This document shows, one piece after another, positions 16,379 through 24,911 of a stretch of 64,000 nucleotides of DNA. The position numbers and the translations under genes were made by a program. Position 1 is the first letter of the stretch. Each line of letters begins with the position of its first letter. The DNA is from Sphingopyxis sp. JAI128 (GTDB taxonomy: Bacteria; Pseudomonadota; Alphaproteobacteria; Sphingomonadales; Sphingomonadaceae). The stretch spans positions 124,001 to 188,000 of the forward strand of contig NZ_JACHDA010000004.1 in NCBI RefSeq assembly GCF_014207235.1, given 5' to 3'. The notes beneath the pieces are model-generated. The model searched no databases, was not told where the DNA came from, and saw only the letters and a program-made list of their open reading frames with translations.

Positions 16379-18895
16379 ATGGTCGCCGACAGTCCGCCCG
16401 ATTTCCGCCTGCGCCTGCGCCGCGACAGCAACGCCGTCCTCGCATGGCTGAGCGATATGTGGACCCGGCGCTGGTTCCGCTGGCTCGGCTATCTCGCGCT
16501 CGCCGGCCTTGCCGGGCTCGCGCTGATCTGGGCGGTTTTCGCGCGCGACCTGCCGTCGGTCGACCAGTTGCGCAATTATGAACCGCCGCTTCCGACGATG
16601 GTCCGCGATGGCGAAGGCAAGCCCGTCCATGCCTATGCCCGCGAACGCCGCGTCCAGCTGGAATATAGCGAATATCCCCAGCTGCTCGTGCGCGCCTTCC
16701 TCGCGGCCGAAGACAAGACCTTTTTCAGCCACGGCGGTATCGACTATCCGGGGATCGCGACCGCGATCCTCACCAATCTGACGAACAGCGGCCGCCCCGT
16801 CGGCGCATCGACGATCACCCAGCAGGTCGCGAAAAACCTGCTGCTGACCAACGAGCTCAGCTATCGCCGCAAGGTGCGCGAGGCAATCCTGGCGATGCGG
16901 ATCGAGGATGCGCTGACCAAGGAGCAGATTCTCGAGCTGTATCTCAACGAAATCCCGCTTGGCCGCCGCAGTTTCGGGGTGCAGGCGGCAAGCCGCGCCT
17001 ATTTCGACAAGGATGTCGATCAGCTCCAGCTGCACGAAATGGCGTTCCTTGCCATCCTGCCCAAGGCGCCTGAGAAATATGGGCGCGCGCGCAACGAGGC
17101 CGAAGCGCTCGCCCGGCGCAATTTCGTCCTCGGTTCGATGGAGAGCAACGGCTGGATCACTGCGGCGCAGCGCGACGCGGCGCGCGCGATGCCGCTCGGC
17201 CTCACCGACAGCGGTAACCGGGCGATCGCGCAGGTGGGCGGCTATTATATGGAAGAGGTGCGGCGCCAGCTGATCGCCCAGTTCGGCGAAACCGCCGAGG
17301 ACGGCCCGCTCAGCGTCTATGCCGGCGGCCTCTGGGTGCGCACCCCTTATGACGGCAAGATGCAGGACGCCGCGACGATGGCGCTGCGCAAGGGGCTCCA
17401 GCGCTATGATGCGGGCAAGGGCTGGTCGGGGCCGATCGCGACGATCGAGGCCGACGACCAGTGGCAGAGCCGCCTTGCCTCGAGCTTCATCGGCATCGAT
17501 TACGACAATTGGCGCGTCGCCGCGGTGCTGTCGAAATCGGCGGGTGCTGCGCGCATCGGCTTTGCCAATGGCGACACCGGCACGCTGTCCGCCAGCGCCG
17601 CGACCCTGGGTTATCGCAAGACCGGCGGCAACGCCTTTTCGGCGCTGCGCCCGGGCGACCTGATCGCCGTCAAGGCGACCGGCGGCGACCGCTATGCCTT
17701 GCGCAACATCCCCGAAGTGTCGGGCGGCATGGTCGTTGAAAGCCCGCATTCGGGCCGCATCTATGCGATGCAGGGCGGTTTCGACGTCCGCCTGTCGCCC
17801 TTCAACCGTGCGACGCAGGCCGAACGCCAGCCGGGATCGACGATCAAGCCGTTCGTTTATGCCGCCGCGCTCGACAACGGCATGACCCCGGCGACGATGA
17901 TCGTCGATGGGCCTTTCTGCGTCTATCAGGGCGCGCGTCTCGGCAACAAATGCTTCCGCAACTTCGGCGGCGCGGGCGGGTCGGGCGAACATACGATGCG
18001 CTGGGGCCTCGAACAGTCGCGCAACCTGATGACGGTGCGCGCCGCGAGCCAGGTCGGCATGGAGCCGGTCGTCGAGATGATCGGCACGATGGGCATCGGC
18101 AAGCACGAACCCTATCTGTCGACCGCGCTCGGCGCCGGATCGACGACGGTCGAAAAGATGACCAACGCCTTTGCCATGCTCGCCAACCACGGCCGCGAAC
18201 TCAAGCCGCGCGTGATCGATTATGCGCAGGACCGCCGCGGCAAGGTGATCTTTCCCAAGAACTGGAAACCGTGCGAAGGCTGCAACATGAAGGACTGGGA
18301 CGGCCGGCCTATGCCGCGCTTCGCCAAGTCGGGCAAGCAGCTGATGGACCCGATCACCGCTTATCAGGTCGTCCATATGCTCGAAGGCGTCGTCCAGCGC
18401 GGCACTGCGGTGCGGCTGCGCGACCTGGGCGTGCCGCTGTTCGGCAAGACCGGGACGACCACGGGCCCGAACGATGTCTGGTTCGTCGGCGGCACGCCCG
18501 ACGTCGTCGCGGGCATGTATATCGGCTTCGACCAGCCGCGCAGCATGGGCGGCTATGCGCAGGGCGGCAGCTATGCGGCGCCGATCTTCAAGGATTTCGC
18601 GCTCGCCGCGCTGGCCGATCGCCAGCCGATTCCCTTTGCCGCGCCCAAGGGCGTGCGGATGGTTCGTATCGACCGCCAGTCGGGGCGCCGCGTCTATGGC
18701 AGCTGGCCGGGCACCGATCCGAAAGCGTCGATCATCTGGGAGGCGTTCAAGCCCGAAAGCGAACCGCGCCGGACGATCCGCGAAGAGGAAATCAAGCCGG
18801 TAAAACCCCCGCGGCGTCAGGACGCGCCGGTGCAGCAGGGCAACGGCCGCCGCAGCGACAGCGATTTTCTGGAGGATCGCGGCGGCATCATCTGA
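16379..18895 (+). CDS. mrcA: Penicillin-binding protein 1A (bifunctional transglycosylase/transpeptidase)
   Basis: 838 aa. Cytoplasmic N-terminus, one transmembrane helix at about 38-58, then the GT51 glycosyltransferase (about 75-255) with the catalytic Glu in AEDKTFFSHGGID (about 110) and STITQQVAKNLLL. An OB-like linker follows. The transpeptidase shows SxxK in GSTIKPF (about 486), SxN in EQSRNLMT and KTGTT (about 692). It polymerises and crosslinks peptidoglycan from the periplasmic side of the membrane. It is followed 72 bp later by prfB, a neighbourhood common in this order. The polar C-terminal tail (Arg/Pro/Gln-rich) is unremarkable. Confidence 0.97.
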   Translation: MVADSPPDFRLRLRRDSNAVLAWLSDMWTRRWFRWLGYLALAGLAGLALIWAVFARDLPSVDQLRNYEPPLPTMVRDGEGKPVHAYARERRVQLEYSEYPQLLVRAFLAAEDKTFFSHGGIDYPGIATAILTNLTNSGRPVGASTITQQVAKNLLLTNELSYRRKVREAILAMRIEDALTKEQILELYLNEIPLGRRSFGVQAASRAYFDKDVDQLQLHEMAFLAILPKAPEKYGRARNEAEALARRNFVLGSMESNGWITAAQRDAARAMPLGLTDSGNRAIAQVGGYYMEEVRRQLIAQFGETAEDGPLSVYAGGLWVRTPYDGKMQDAATMALRKGLQRYDAGKGWSGPIATIEADDQWQSRLASSFIGIDYDNWRVAAVLSKSAGAARIGFANGDTGTLSASAATLGYRKTGGNAFSALRPGDLIAVKATGGDRYALRNIPEVSGGMVVESPHSGRIYAMQGGFDVRLSPFNRATQAERQPGSTIKPFVYAAALDNGMTPATMIVDGPFCVYQGARLGNKCFRNFGGAGGSGEHTMRWGLEQSRNLMTVRAASQVGMEPVVEMIGTMGIGKHEPYLSTALGAGSTTVEKMTNAFAMLANHGRELKPRVIDYAQDRRGKVIFPKNWKPCEGCNMKDWDGRPMPRFAKSGKQLMDPITAYQVVHMLEGVVQRGTAVRLRDLGVPLFGKTGTTTGPNDVWFVGGTPDVVAGMYIGFDQPRSMGGYAQGGSYAAPIFKDFALAALADRQPIPFAAPKGVRMVRIDRQSGRRVYGSWPGTDPKASIIWEAFKPESEPRRTIREEEIKPVKPPRRQDAPVQQGNGRRSDSDFLEDRGGII

Positions 18896-18967
18896 CGCTG
18901 CGCCCCTCCTTCCCCTTCGGCCTTTGAGGCCGTAAGGGCGGGACCGACATATTTCAGGAGCAAGGAC

Positions 18968-20095
18968 ATGCGCGCCGAAGCGCAGGATCATATCGACAAG
19001 ATTGGCGCCGCCTTGGCGCTGCTGCGCCGCTTTCTCGACTGGGACCGCGCGGTGCGCCGCCTCGACGAACTCAACGCGAAGGTCGAGGACCCGACGCTGT
19101 GGAACGACGCCAAGGCGGCGCAGGAGGTCATGCGCGAACGTCGCCGGCTCGACGAGGCGATCACCGCGACGCGCGCGATCGAAACCGAATGCGCCGATAC
19201 CGCCGAACTCATCGAGCTTGCCGAGATGGAAGGCGACGAGGCGATGGTCGACGAGGCGGTGGCATCGCTGGCGGCGCTCGCCGCGCGCGCCGAGGAGGAC
19301 AAGATCAAGGCACTGCTCGCGGGCGAAGCCGACGGCAATGACTGCTATATCGAAGTCCATGCCGGCGCCGGCGGCACCGAAAGCCAGGACTGGGCCGAAA
19401 TGCTTCAGCGCATGTATATGCGCTGGGCCGAAAAGCGCGGCATGAAGGTCGAACTCGTCGAATATCAGGCGGGCGAACAGGCGGGCATCAAATCGGCAAC
19501 GATGCTGGTGAAGGGCGAGAATGCCTATGGCTATGCCAAGACCGAAAGCGGCGTTCACCGCCTCGTCCGCATCTCGCCCTACGACAGTTCGGCGCGGCGC
19601 CACACCAGCTTCTCGAGCGTCTGGGTCTATCCGGTGATCGATGACAATATCGAAATCGAGATCAACGAGGGCGACCTCAAGATCGATACCTACCGCGCGA
19701 GCGGAGCGGGCGGCCAGCACGTCAACACGACCGATTCGGCGGTGCGCATCACGCACATCCCGACCGGGATCGTCGTCGCGAGCCAGAACGACCGGTCGCA
19801 GCACAAGAACCGCGCGACCGCGATGGGGATGCTGAAGGCGCGGATGTACGAGGCCGAGCTGCAGAAGCGCGAGGCCGCGGCGTCGGGCGAATATCAGGCG
19901 AAGACCGAAATCGGCTGGGGCCACCAGATCCGCTCCTATGTCCTCCAGCCCTATCAGCTGGTGAAGGACTTGCGCACCGGCGTCACCTCGACCGCGCCCG
20001 GCGACGTGCTCGACGGCGCGCTCGATCCGTTCATGGCGGCGGCGCTGTCGCAAAAGGTGACCGGCGAAAAGGTCGAGGTGGAGGACATCGATTGA
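18968..20095 (+). CDS. prfB: Peptide chain release factor 2
   Basis: 375-aa class I release factor for UGA/UAA stop codons. The GGQ catalytic loop is seen as GAGGQHVN (about 250). The codon-recognition tripeptide position reads SPY in [15 protein letters not shown] (about 205), where E. coli has SPF. The gene is one continuous frame: no in-frame UGA near codon 26, so the programmed frameshift known from E. coli prfB is absent. An AGGAGCAAGGAC ribosome site precedes ATG 18968. The stop overlaps the start of the next gene (TGATG). Confidence 0.97.
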   Translation: MRAEAQDHIDKIGAALALLRRFLDWDRAVRRLDELNAKVEDPTLWNDAKAAQEVMRERRRLDEAITATRAIETECADTAELIELAEMEGDEAMVDEAVASLAALAARAEEDKIKALLAGEADGNDCYIEVHAGAGGTESQDWAEMLQRMYMRWAEKRGMKVELVEYQAGEQAGIKSATMLVKGENAYGYAKTESGVHRLVRISPYDSSARRHTSFSSVWVYPVIDDNIEIEINEGDLKIDTYRASGAGGQHVNTTDSAVRITHIPTGIVVASQNDRSQHKNRATAMGMLKARMYEAELQKREAAASGEYQAKTEIGWGHQIRSYVLQPYQLVKDLRTGVTSTAPGDVLDGALDPFMAAALSQKVTGEKVEVEDID

Positions 20096-20814
20096 TGAAG
20101 CGCGCCGTCTTCGTCCTGCTGGCGCTGCTACCGTTATTGAACGGTTGCGACGCGCCCTGGGACGATGACGGCAACCGCGTCGAAACGGCGCGCAAATTCC
20201 CTCCAGCCGATCGCCCGGTGGCGCCGATCACCTCGACCAAATGGTCGACCGAGGAAGCGCGCGACCGGGTAAACGAGGCCGAGGACGTTATGGATTCGGC
20301 CGATGTCCGCCCGGGCATGACCGTCGCCGACATCGGTGCCGGCGACGGCTATTATACCGTCCGCCTCGCGCAGCGCGTCGGCGCCAGCGGGCGCGTGCTG
20401 GCGCAGGACATCATGCCCGAAGTGATCGAACGCCTCGCCGACCGGGTCGCACGCGAACGGCTCGACAATGTCTCGCTCAAACTCGGCGCGGTGGACGATC
20501 CGCGCCTGCCTGTGGCCAGTTTCGACCGCGTCTTCATGGTCCACATGTATCACGAGATCGGCGAGCCCTACGCCTTCCTGTGGCGGCTGCGTCCGGCACT
20601 TCGCAAGGGCGGGCAGGTACTCGTCGTCGACGGCGATCGGCCGATCGCGCAGCATGGCACACCGTTCCGCCTGCTCGTCTGCGAATTTCAGGCGGTGGGT
20701 TACAAGCTCGTGTCCTACGACGACAAACAGCATGCCGGCGGCTATCTCGCGCGCTTCGCACCCGAAGGCAAACGCCCGGCGCCGGACGCGATCAAGGTCT
20801 GCGAAAATCCTTAA
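20095..20814 (+). CDS. Class I SAM-dependent methyltransferase with lipoprotein-type signal
   Basis: 239 aa. The ATG at 20095 overlaps the prfB stop; a TTG one codon earlier is possible. The N-terminus reads [18 protein letters not shown], a short positive end, a hydrophobic core and a Cys, i.e. a lipobox (Asn at -2 is not ideal). The rest is a Rossmann methyltransferase: motif I VADIGAGDGYYTVRLA (about 80-95), an acidic turn QDIM and motif IV FMVHMYHEI. A SAM enzyme carrying an export signal is odd, because SAM is cytoplasmic; similar exported methyltransferase-like proteins exist in proteobacteria without clear function. It may be co-transcribed with prfB, but nothing suggests it methylates RF2. 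Confidence 0.85.
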   Translation: MKRAVFVLLALLPLLNGCDAPWDDDGNRVETARKFPPADRPVAPITSTKWSTEEARDRVNEAEDVMDSADVRPGMTVADIGAGDGYYTVRLAQRVGASGRVLAQDIMPEVIERLADRVARERLDNVSLKLGAVDDPRLPVASFDRVFMVHMYHEIGEPYAFLWRLRPALRKGGQVLVVDGDRPIAQHGTPFRLLVCEFQAVGYKLVSYDDKQHAGGYLARFAPEGKRPAPDAIKVCENP

Positions 20815-20835
20815 CGACGGGGCGACGGCAGCCGC

Positions 20836-21201
20836 TCAATAAACGATCAGCCGGTCCTCCGGGGCGATCGCCGCGAGGAAGCTGACGACCCCGCCCGCCT
20901 TGACGCCGCCGACGATCCGGTCCGCAGTCAGGTCGCTGAGCGCCAACCCGGATTGGCACACGATTATCTCGACCTCGCTCGCCAATGCCTCGTCGATCAA
21001 TTCGCCAAGGCCGGGCAACCCCGCCGCGCGCCGCGCGCCGTCGCCGGCCAAGCCCGCGGGCGCGCGCAGCATCGCCGCCGCATCGCCCTGCAGGAACAAG
21101 CGCGCGCGCTGTCCCAGCGCCGCGGCCGCGATCGCGGTTTCGAGCGCGGCGCAAAAGCGCGCGCCCTCGGTCCCCGCGACGATGATGTTCAGCCCCGGCA
21201 T
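20836..21201 (-). CDS. DsrE/TusD-like small sulfur-relay protein
   Basis: 121 aa, starting at MPGLNIIVAG. The alternating strands and the IIVCQSGLALSDL segment with one central Cys fit the DsrE/DsrF/TusD fold, whose members move sulfur or sense redox. It overlaps the end of the moeB-like gene by 13 bp, so the two are coupled, and sulfur transfer to a sulfur-carrier system is a reasonable but unproven link. It is the last gene of the minus-strand run and converges on the methyltransferase with a 21-bp spacer. Confidence 0.72.
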   Translation of the reverse strand: MPGLNIIVAGTEGARFCAALETAIAAAALGQRARLFLQGDAAAMLRAPAGLAGDGARRAAGLPGLGELIDEALASEVEIIVCQSGLALSDLTADRIVGGVKAGGVVSFLAAIAPEDRLIVY

Positions 21202-21938
21202 ATCGGGCACTCGGGGTCCTTGGCGACCGCAACCTCGCGCCAGCGCCGGTCGAGCATATCGACGATCGCGAGCCTGCCGCTCAGTGTCTGGCCCCAACCA
21301 CTGAGCGCGCGCACTGCCTCGAGCGCCGCCATCGTCCCCACCATGCCCGCGAGCGCGCCCATCACGCCCGCCTCAGCGCAATTGATGCCCGGGCGGTCGG
21401 GATCGTCGCCGACCAGGCAGGCATAGCAGGGGGCGCCGGCGCGCCAGCCTTCGTAGAGTGCGACCTGTCCCTCGAACGCGCCGATCGCGGCCGAGAGCAG
21501 CGGAATTTCGAGCGCGACCGCCGCCCGGTTGACCGCGAGCCGCGTCGCGAAATTGTCGCAGCCGTCGAGGATCAGGCCCGCACCCGCGAGCAGCGAGGCG
21601 GCGTTGGCATCGTTCAGTCGCTCGGTGACCATAGCCATCTCGACATGCGGGTTGATCCGCCGCGCCGCTTCGGCCGCGACCTCGGCTTTGAGCGCGCCGA
21701 GATCGGCGTCGGTGAACAGTGGTTGGCGGTGCAGGTTCGATAGCTCGACAACGTCATCGTCGATGATCGTCAGCTTGCCGACGCCGGCCGCCGCGAGATA
21801 GGTGATCGCCGGACAGCCGATCCCGCCCGCGCCGATCACCGCGACATGGGCGGCCTTCAGCTTCGCCTGCCCCGCGCCGCCGAATGCGGGCAGGATGATC
21901 TGGCGGGCGTAGCGGTCCAGTTCGGCGTCGCTGAGCAA
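21189..21938 (-). CDS. moeB: E1-like adenylyltransferase (HesA/MoeB/ThiF family)
   Basis: 249 aa. ATP-binding motif GAGGIGCPAITYLAAAGVG (about 36-54), the RQ of LHRQPLF, catalytic Asp in DGCDNFATR (about 125), and zinc cysteines in CYACL (about 178) and CPIC near the C-terminus. The enzyme adenylates the C-terminal Gly-Gly of a ubiquitin-like sulfur carrier (MoaD or ThiS) for molybdopterin or thiamine synthesis. No rhodanese domain is fused. No moa or thi gene is in the window, so MoeB versus ThiF cannot be settled. It lies 3 bp after dut. Confidence 0.9.
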   Translation of the reverse strand: MLSDAELDRYARQIILPAFGGAGQAKLKAAHVAVIGAGGIGCPAITYLAAAGVGKLTIIDDDVVELSNLHRQPLFTDADLGALKAEVAAEAARRINPHVEMAMVTERLNDANAASLLAGAGLILDGCDNFATRLAVNRAAVALEIPLLSAAIGAFEGQVALYEGWRAGAPCYACLVGDDPDRPGINCAEAGVMGALAGMVGTMAALEAVRALSGWGQTLSGRLAIVDMLDRRWREVAVAKDPECPICRG

Positions 21939-21941
21939 CGC

Positions 21942-22502
21942 CTATTCGCCCGGCTGCCGTATCTTCACCCTGAACAGCGACCCGACATTGGCGGGGACGA
22001 CATCGTCGTCGGACGCGTCTTCGCCGCTGGCGGCCGCGACGCCGGTCGATCCGAAACCGCCCGCACCGCGCACGGTCTCGTCGAGCGCCGCGACCTCGGT
22101 AAAGGCCGCGCGCTGGACCGGCGCGGGAACGAGCTGGGCGATGCGGTCGCCGCGCTTCACCTCGAAATTTTCGTCGCCGAGGTTGGCGAGGATCACTTTC
22201 ACCTCGCCGCGATAATCGCTGTCGATCGTCCCCGGCGTGTTGAGGCAGGTGATGCCATGTTTCAAGGCGAGCCCCGAGCGCGGGCGAACCTGCACCTCAT
22301 AGCCGGCCGGGATCGCCATCGCGAAGCCGGTGGCGACCGCGTGGCGCGTGCCGGGCCGGATCGTCAGCGTCTCGGCGGCGACGACGTCCATCCCCGCCGC
22401 GCCGTCCGACGCATAGGCGGGCAGGGGCAGGCCGCCGCCATTGGGCAGGCGCTGGATCGCGATGTCAATCGGATCGAGAGGGGATAAGCGCATCGAGTTC
22501 AT
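21942..22502 (-). CDS. dut: dUTP diphosphatase
   Basis: 186 aa; hydrolyses dUTP to dUMP and keeps uracil out of DNA. The five trimeric dUTPase motifs are visible: [40 protein letters not shown] and the C-terminal GGFGSTG. It then continues for about 36 more residues (acidic GEDASDDD followed by [12 protein letters not shown]), whereas most dUTPases stop just after GFGSTG. The start overlaps coaBC by 38 bp; the fourth codon (22493) is an alternative ATG. Coupling to coaBC is usual in bacteria (coaBC-dut). Confidence 0.95.
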   Translation of the reverse strand: MNSMRLSPLDPIDIAIQRLPNGGGLPLPAYASDGAAGMDVVAAETLTIRPGTRHAVATGFAMAIPAGYEVQVRPRSGLALKHGITCLNTPGTIDSDYRGEVKVILANLGDENFEVKRGDRIAQLVPAPVQRAAFTEVAALDETVRGAGGFGSTGVAAASGEDASDDDVVPANVGSLFRVKIRQPGE

Positions 22503-23727
22503 CGGCGATCTTTTCCATCAATTTGCGGGCGACGGCGTGTTTGGGCAGGCGGTCCCAGCTGTCGACCCCGTCTTTGCTAACGATATGCACCCGGTTCGTT
22601 TCGCCGCCCATCGGGTCGGCGGCGACGTCGTTGGCGACGATCCAGTCGCATCCCTTGCGTGCCAGCTTCGCTTCGGCATGCGCGATGATGTCATTGGTCT
22701 CGGCGGCGAAGCCGACCAGCAGCGGCGGGCGCTGCGCGCTCTTCGCGAGGCTGGCGAGGATGTCGGGATTTTCGGCGAGCGCGAGCGGCGGGACCTGTCC
22801 GCTGCCGTCCTTCTTGATCTTTTGCGGCGCCGTATCGGCGGCGCGCCAGTCGGCGACGGCGGCGACCATGATCGCCGCATCGACGGGCAGGCCGGCTTCG
22901 ACCTCGGCCGCCATCTCGCGCGCGGTTTCGACATCGACGCGGATCACGCCCGGCGGGGTCGGCAGCGGGACGGGGCCGGCGACCAGCAGGACTTCGGCCC
23001 CGGCCTCGGCGGCGGCGGCGGCGATGGCAAAGCCCTGCTTCCCGCTCGACCGGTTGGCGATATAGCGCACCGGGTCGATCGGCTCGTGCGTCGGCCCCGC
23101 GGTGATCAGGATGCGGCGGCCGAACAGCGGGCGATGGTTCGCGGGCGCGAAATCGGGCTGGCCGGTCAGCGGCACCACGGCGGGAGCGCCGGCCAGCGCC
23201 GAATCGATCGCATCCTTGATCGCCTGTGGTTCGGGCAAACGTCCGGGGCCAAATTCGCCGCACGCCATCTCGCCCTCGTCGGGCTCCATCACCGTCACCC
23301 CGTCGCCGCGCAGCGTCGCAACGTTGCGGCGCGTCGCGGCATGCAGCCACATGCGCACATTCATCGCGGGCGCCGCAAGCACGGGCTTGTCGGTCGCGAG
23401 CAGCAGCGTCGTCGCGAGGTCGTCGGCTTGTCCCCCCGCCATCTTCGCGAGCAAATCGGCGGTCGCGGGAGCGACGACGACCAGATCGGCCTCGCGGCTC
23501 AATTGGATATGCCCCATCTCGACCTCGTCCTTCAGGTCGAAGAGGCTGGTATAGACCTTGTTCTCGCTGAGCGCGGCGAGCGTCAGCGGGGTTACGAACT
23601 GTTCGCCCGCGCGCGTGATCACGCAGCGCACGACATAGCCCGCCTTGCGGAGCAGGCGGACAAGCTCGATCGATTTATAGGCTGCGATGCCGCCGCCGAT
23701 GATGAGCAGGATGCGCGGCGCGGCCAT
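22465..23727 (-). CDS. coaBC: Bifunctional phosphopantothenoylcysteine decarboxylase / synthetase
   Basis: 420 aa; two steps of coenzyme A synthesis. The N-terminal CoaC flavoprotein (about 1-180) shows GGGIAAYKS, the catalytic His in [21 protein letters not shown] split across strands, and PAMNVRMW with the substrate-recognition Asn and Met. The C-terminal CoaB part shows the dinucleotide/CTP motif [24 protein letters not shown], and KIKKDG. The ATG at 23727 overlaps the stop of a 17-codon upstream peptide (TGATG), so it may be read by re-initiation; no strong ribosome site of its own is seen. It sits in a run ending with dut, moeB-like and DsrE-like genes. Confidence 0.96.
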   Translation of the reverse strand: MAAPRILLIIGGGIAAYKSIELVRLLRKAGYVVRCVITRAGEQFVTPLTLAALSENKVYTSLFDLKDEVEMGHIQLSREADLVVVAPATADLLAKMAGGQADDLATTLLLATDKPVLAAPAMNVRMWLHAATRRNVATLRGDGVTVMEPDEGEMACGEFGPGRLPEPQAIKDAIDSALAGAPAVVPLTGQPDFAPANHRPLFGRRILITAGPTHEPIDPVRYIANRSSGKQGFAIAAAAAEAGAEVLLVAGPVPLPTPPGVIRVDVETAREMAAEVEAGLPVDAAIMVAAVADWRAADTAPQKIKKDGSGQVPPLALAENPDILASLAKSAQRPPLLVGFAAETNDIIAHAEAKLARKGCDWIVANDVAADPMGGETNRVHIVSKDGVDSWDRLPKHAVARKLMEKIADELDALIPSRSD

Positions 23728-23780
23728 CAGCGGCGATGGGCCCGCACGGGGCGAGCGGCGACCGACAGTTGGTAATACAT
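23727..23780 (-). CDS. 17-aa leader peptide coupled to coaBC
   Basis: MYYQLSVAARPVRAHRR, preceded by a strong GAAGGAGA ribosome site ending 5 bases before the ATG at 23780. The stop overlaps the coaBC start as TGATG. Strong initiation signal plus stop/start overlap suggests that ribosomes reach coaBC through this peptide. Whether the peptide itself acts (Arg-rich end, possible stalling) is unknown. It is not a family I recognise. Confidence 0.55.
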   Translation of the reverse strand: MYYQLSVAARPVRAHRR

Positions 23781-23804
23781 CGCCGTCTCCTTCACGCTTC
23801 CCAG

Positions 23805-24911
23805 TTATGCGCTTCGGCGTGCGAGTTCAAGGCGCGGCGGGTGCAGCAGCGAGCGGACGAGGCCGGCCAGCGCCGCGGGGGCAAAGACCAACCCGACGAA
23901 CAAGGTTGGCACGACGAGCATCGCCCAATAGAAATTGGATGGGCGCGCAAACAGCATGAATAATGCGGCATAGAAGAGCTGTATCGACAGCATCGCCATC
24001 CCGAGCCGCGAGCGCCATGCCGCCCAGCCGAGGAGCGCGACCGGGACGAGCAGCGCGGCCCAGCCCGGGACGAAGCGCAGCGCCGATGTGGCCTGCACGA
24101 AGGACAGATAGGCGGCCCAGCCGCCTTGCCCGTTCCATCCCTGGCTGGCGGCGTCGGCGGGCGAGGTGACGGCGGCGAGCGCGGCGATGTGCGCCGCCAG
24201 GCCGCCCGCGAAAGCGAGGCCGACCGCCACCCATCCCGCCGCCGCGCGCCAGTCGCGGTCGATCAGTGCGAATAATCCGAAGAGCATCGCGGCGGGCAGC
24301 AGCGTTTCGCGGATCGCGAGCGCGGCCGCCACGATCGCCATCGTCGCCCATGGTCGCTCGGGACGATAGAGCGCGAGTGCGAGCGCAAGCAGCGCGCCCG
24401 CGCCCGTTTCGTGGATATAGAGCCAGTCGCGCGCCGCGAGCTGGCTGAGGTTCGCCGCGACGAACAGCGCCCCGACGGCGGCGGCCGCGAGCGGCAGGCC
24501 GGGCTCGATCCGCAGCCGACGGTACCAGGCGAAAATGGCCGCCCCGCCGACCAGCAGGAAGAGCGCCATCGATATGCGTTCGCCGAGTGCGGCGACGATA
24601 TAGGCCAGCGTCGGCAGGCGAACGGTCACGAACGGGCGCAGCGGGTAATTGCCGCGCCGGTGCTCGTCGGCCGCCGCCGCATAATAGGGTTCACCCGCCG
24701 CGACGCGCTCGGCGATGCGCGCGTAGAGCGCGTGATCGTCGACGGCTTCGTCGAGCCGCGCCGATACAGGACCGGCGACCGCGATATGGTCGCGCCCGAC
24801 GCCGCCCGCGACGCCCCAGACCATCATCAGCGCGAGCAGCGCCAGCACCGCGGCGGCGGCGGGGCGCGGCACGCCGGCAAAGCGGTTCCAGCCGGATGCG
24901 GCGCCGGTCAT
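23805..24911 (-). CDS. Polytopic membrane protein, probable GT-C-like or DUF2029-type
   Basis: 368 aa with about nine to ten hydrophobic helices. After the first helix a 70-residue extracytoplasmic loop contains the acidic pair in SARLDEAVDDHALYARIA and a GEPYY motif, common in lipid-linked-sugar glycosyltransferases of the GT-C type. The start at 24911 (ATGA overlap with the upstream GT2-GtrA gene) is chosen over a longer frame that has no ribosome site. The overlap with a polyprenyl-phosphate sugar synthase suggests that this protein uses or flips the lipid-linked sugar. Function is inferred from context only. Confidence 0.7.
   Translation of the reverse strand: MTGAASGWNRFAGVPRPAAAAVLALLALMMVWGVAGGVGRDHIAVAGPVSARLDEAVDDHALYARIAERVAAGEPYYAAAADEHRRGNYPLRPFVTVRLPTLAYIVAALGERISMALFLLVGGAAIFAWYRRLRIEPGLPLAAAAVGALFVAANLSQLAARDWLYIHETGAGALLALALALYRPERPWATMAIVAAALAIRETLLPAAMLFGLFALIDRDWRAAAGWVAVGLAFAGGLAAHIAALAAVTSPADAASQGWNGQGGWAAYLSFVQATSALRFVPGWAALLVPVALLGWAAWRSRLGMAMLSIQLFYAALFMLFARPSNFYWAMLVVPTLFVGLVFAPAALAGLVRSLLHPPRLELARRSA

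Noticed and set aside
15968-20053. 1361-codon open frame on the minus strand across tetR, mrcA and prfB
   Set aside because: Spans three well-supported genes of different function, a typical shadow; no family motif.
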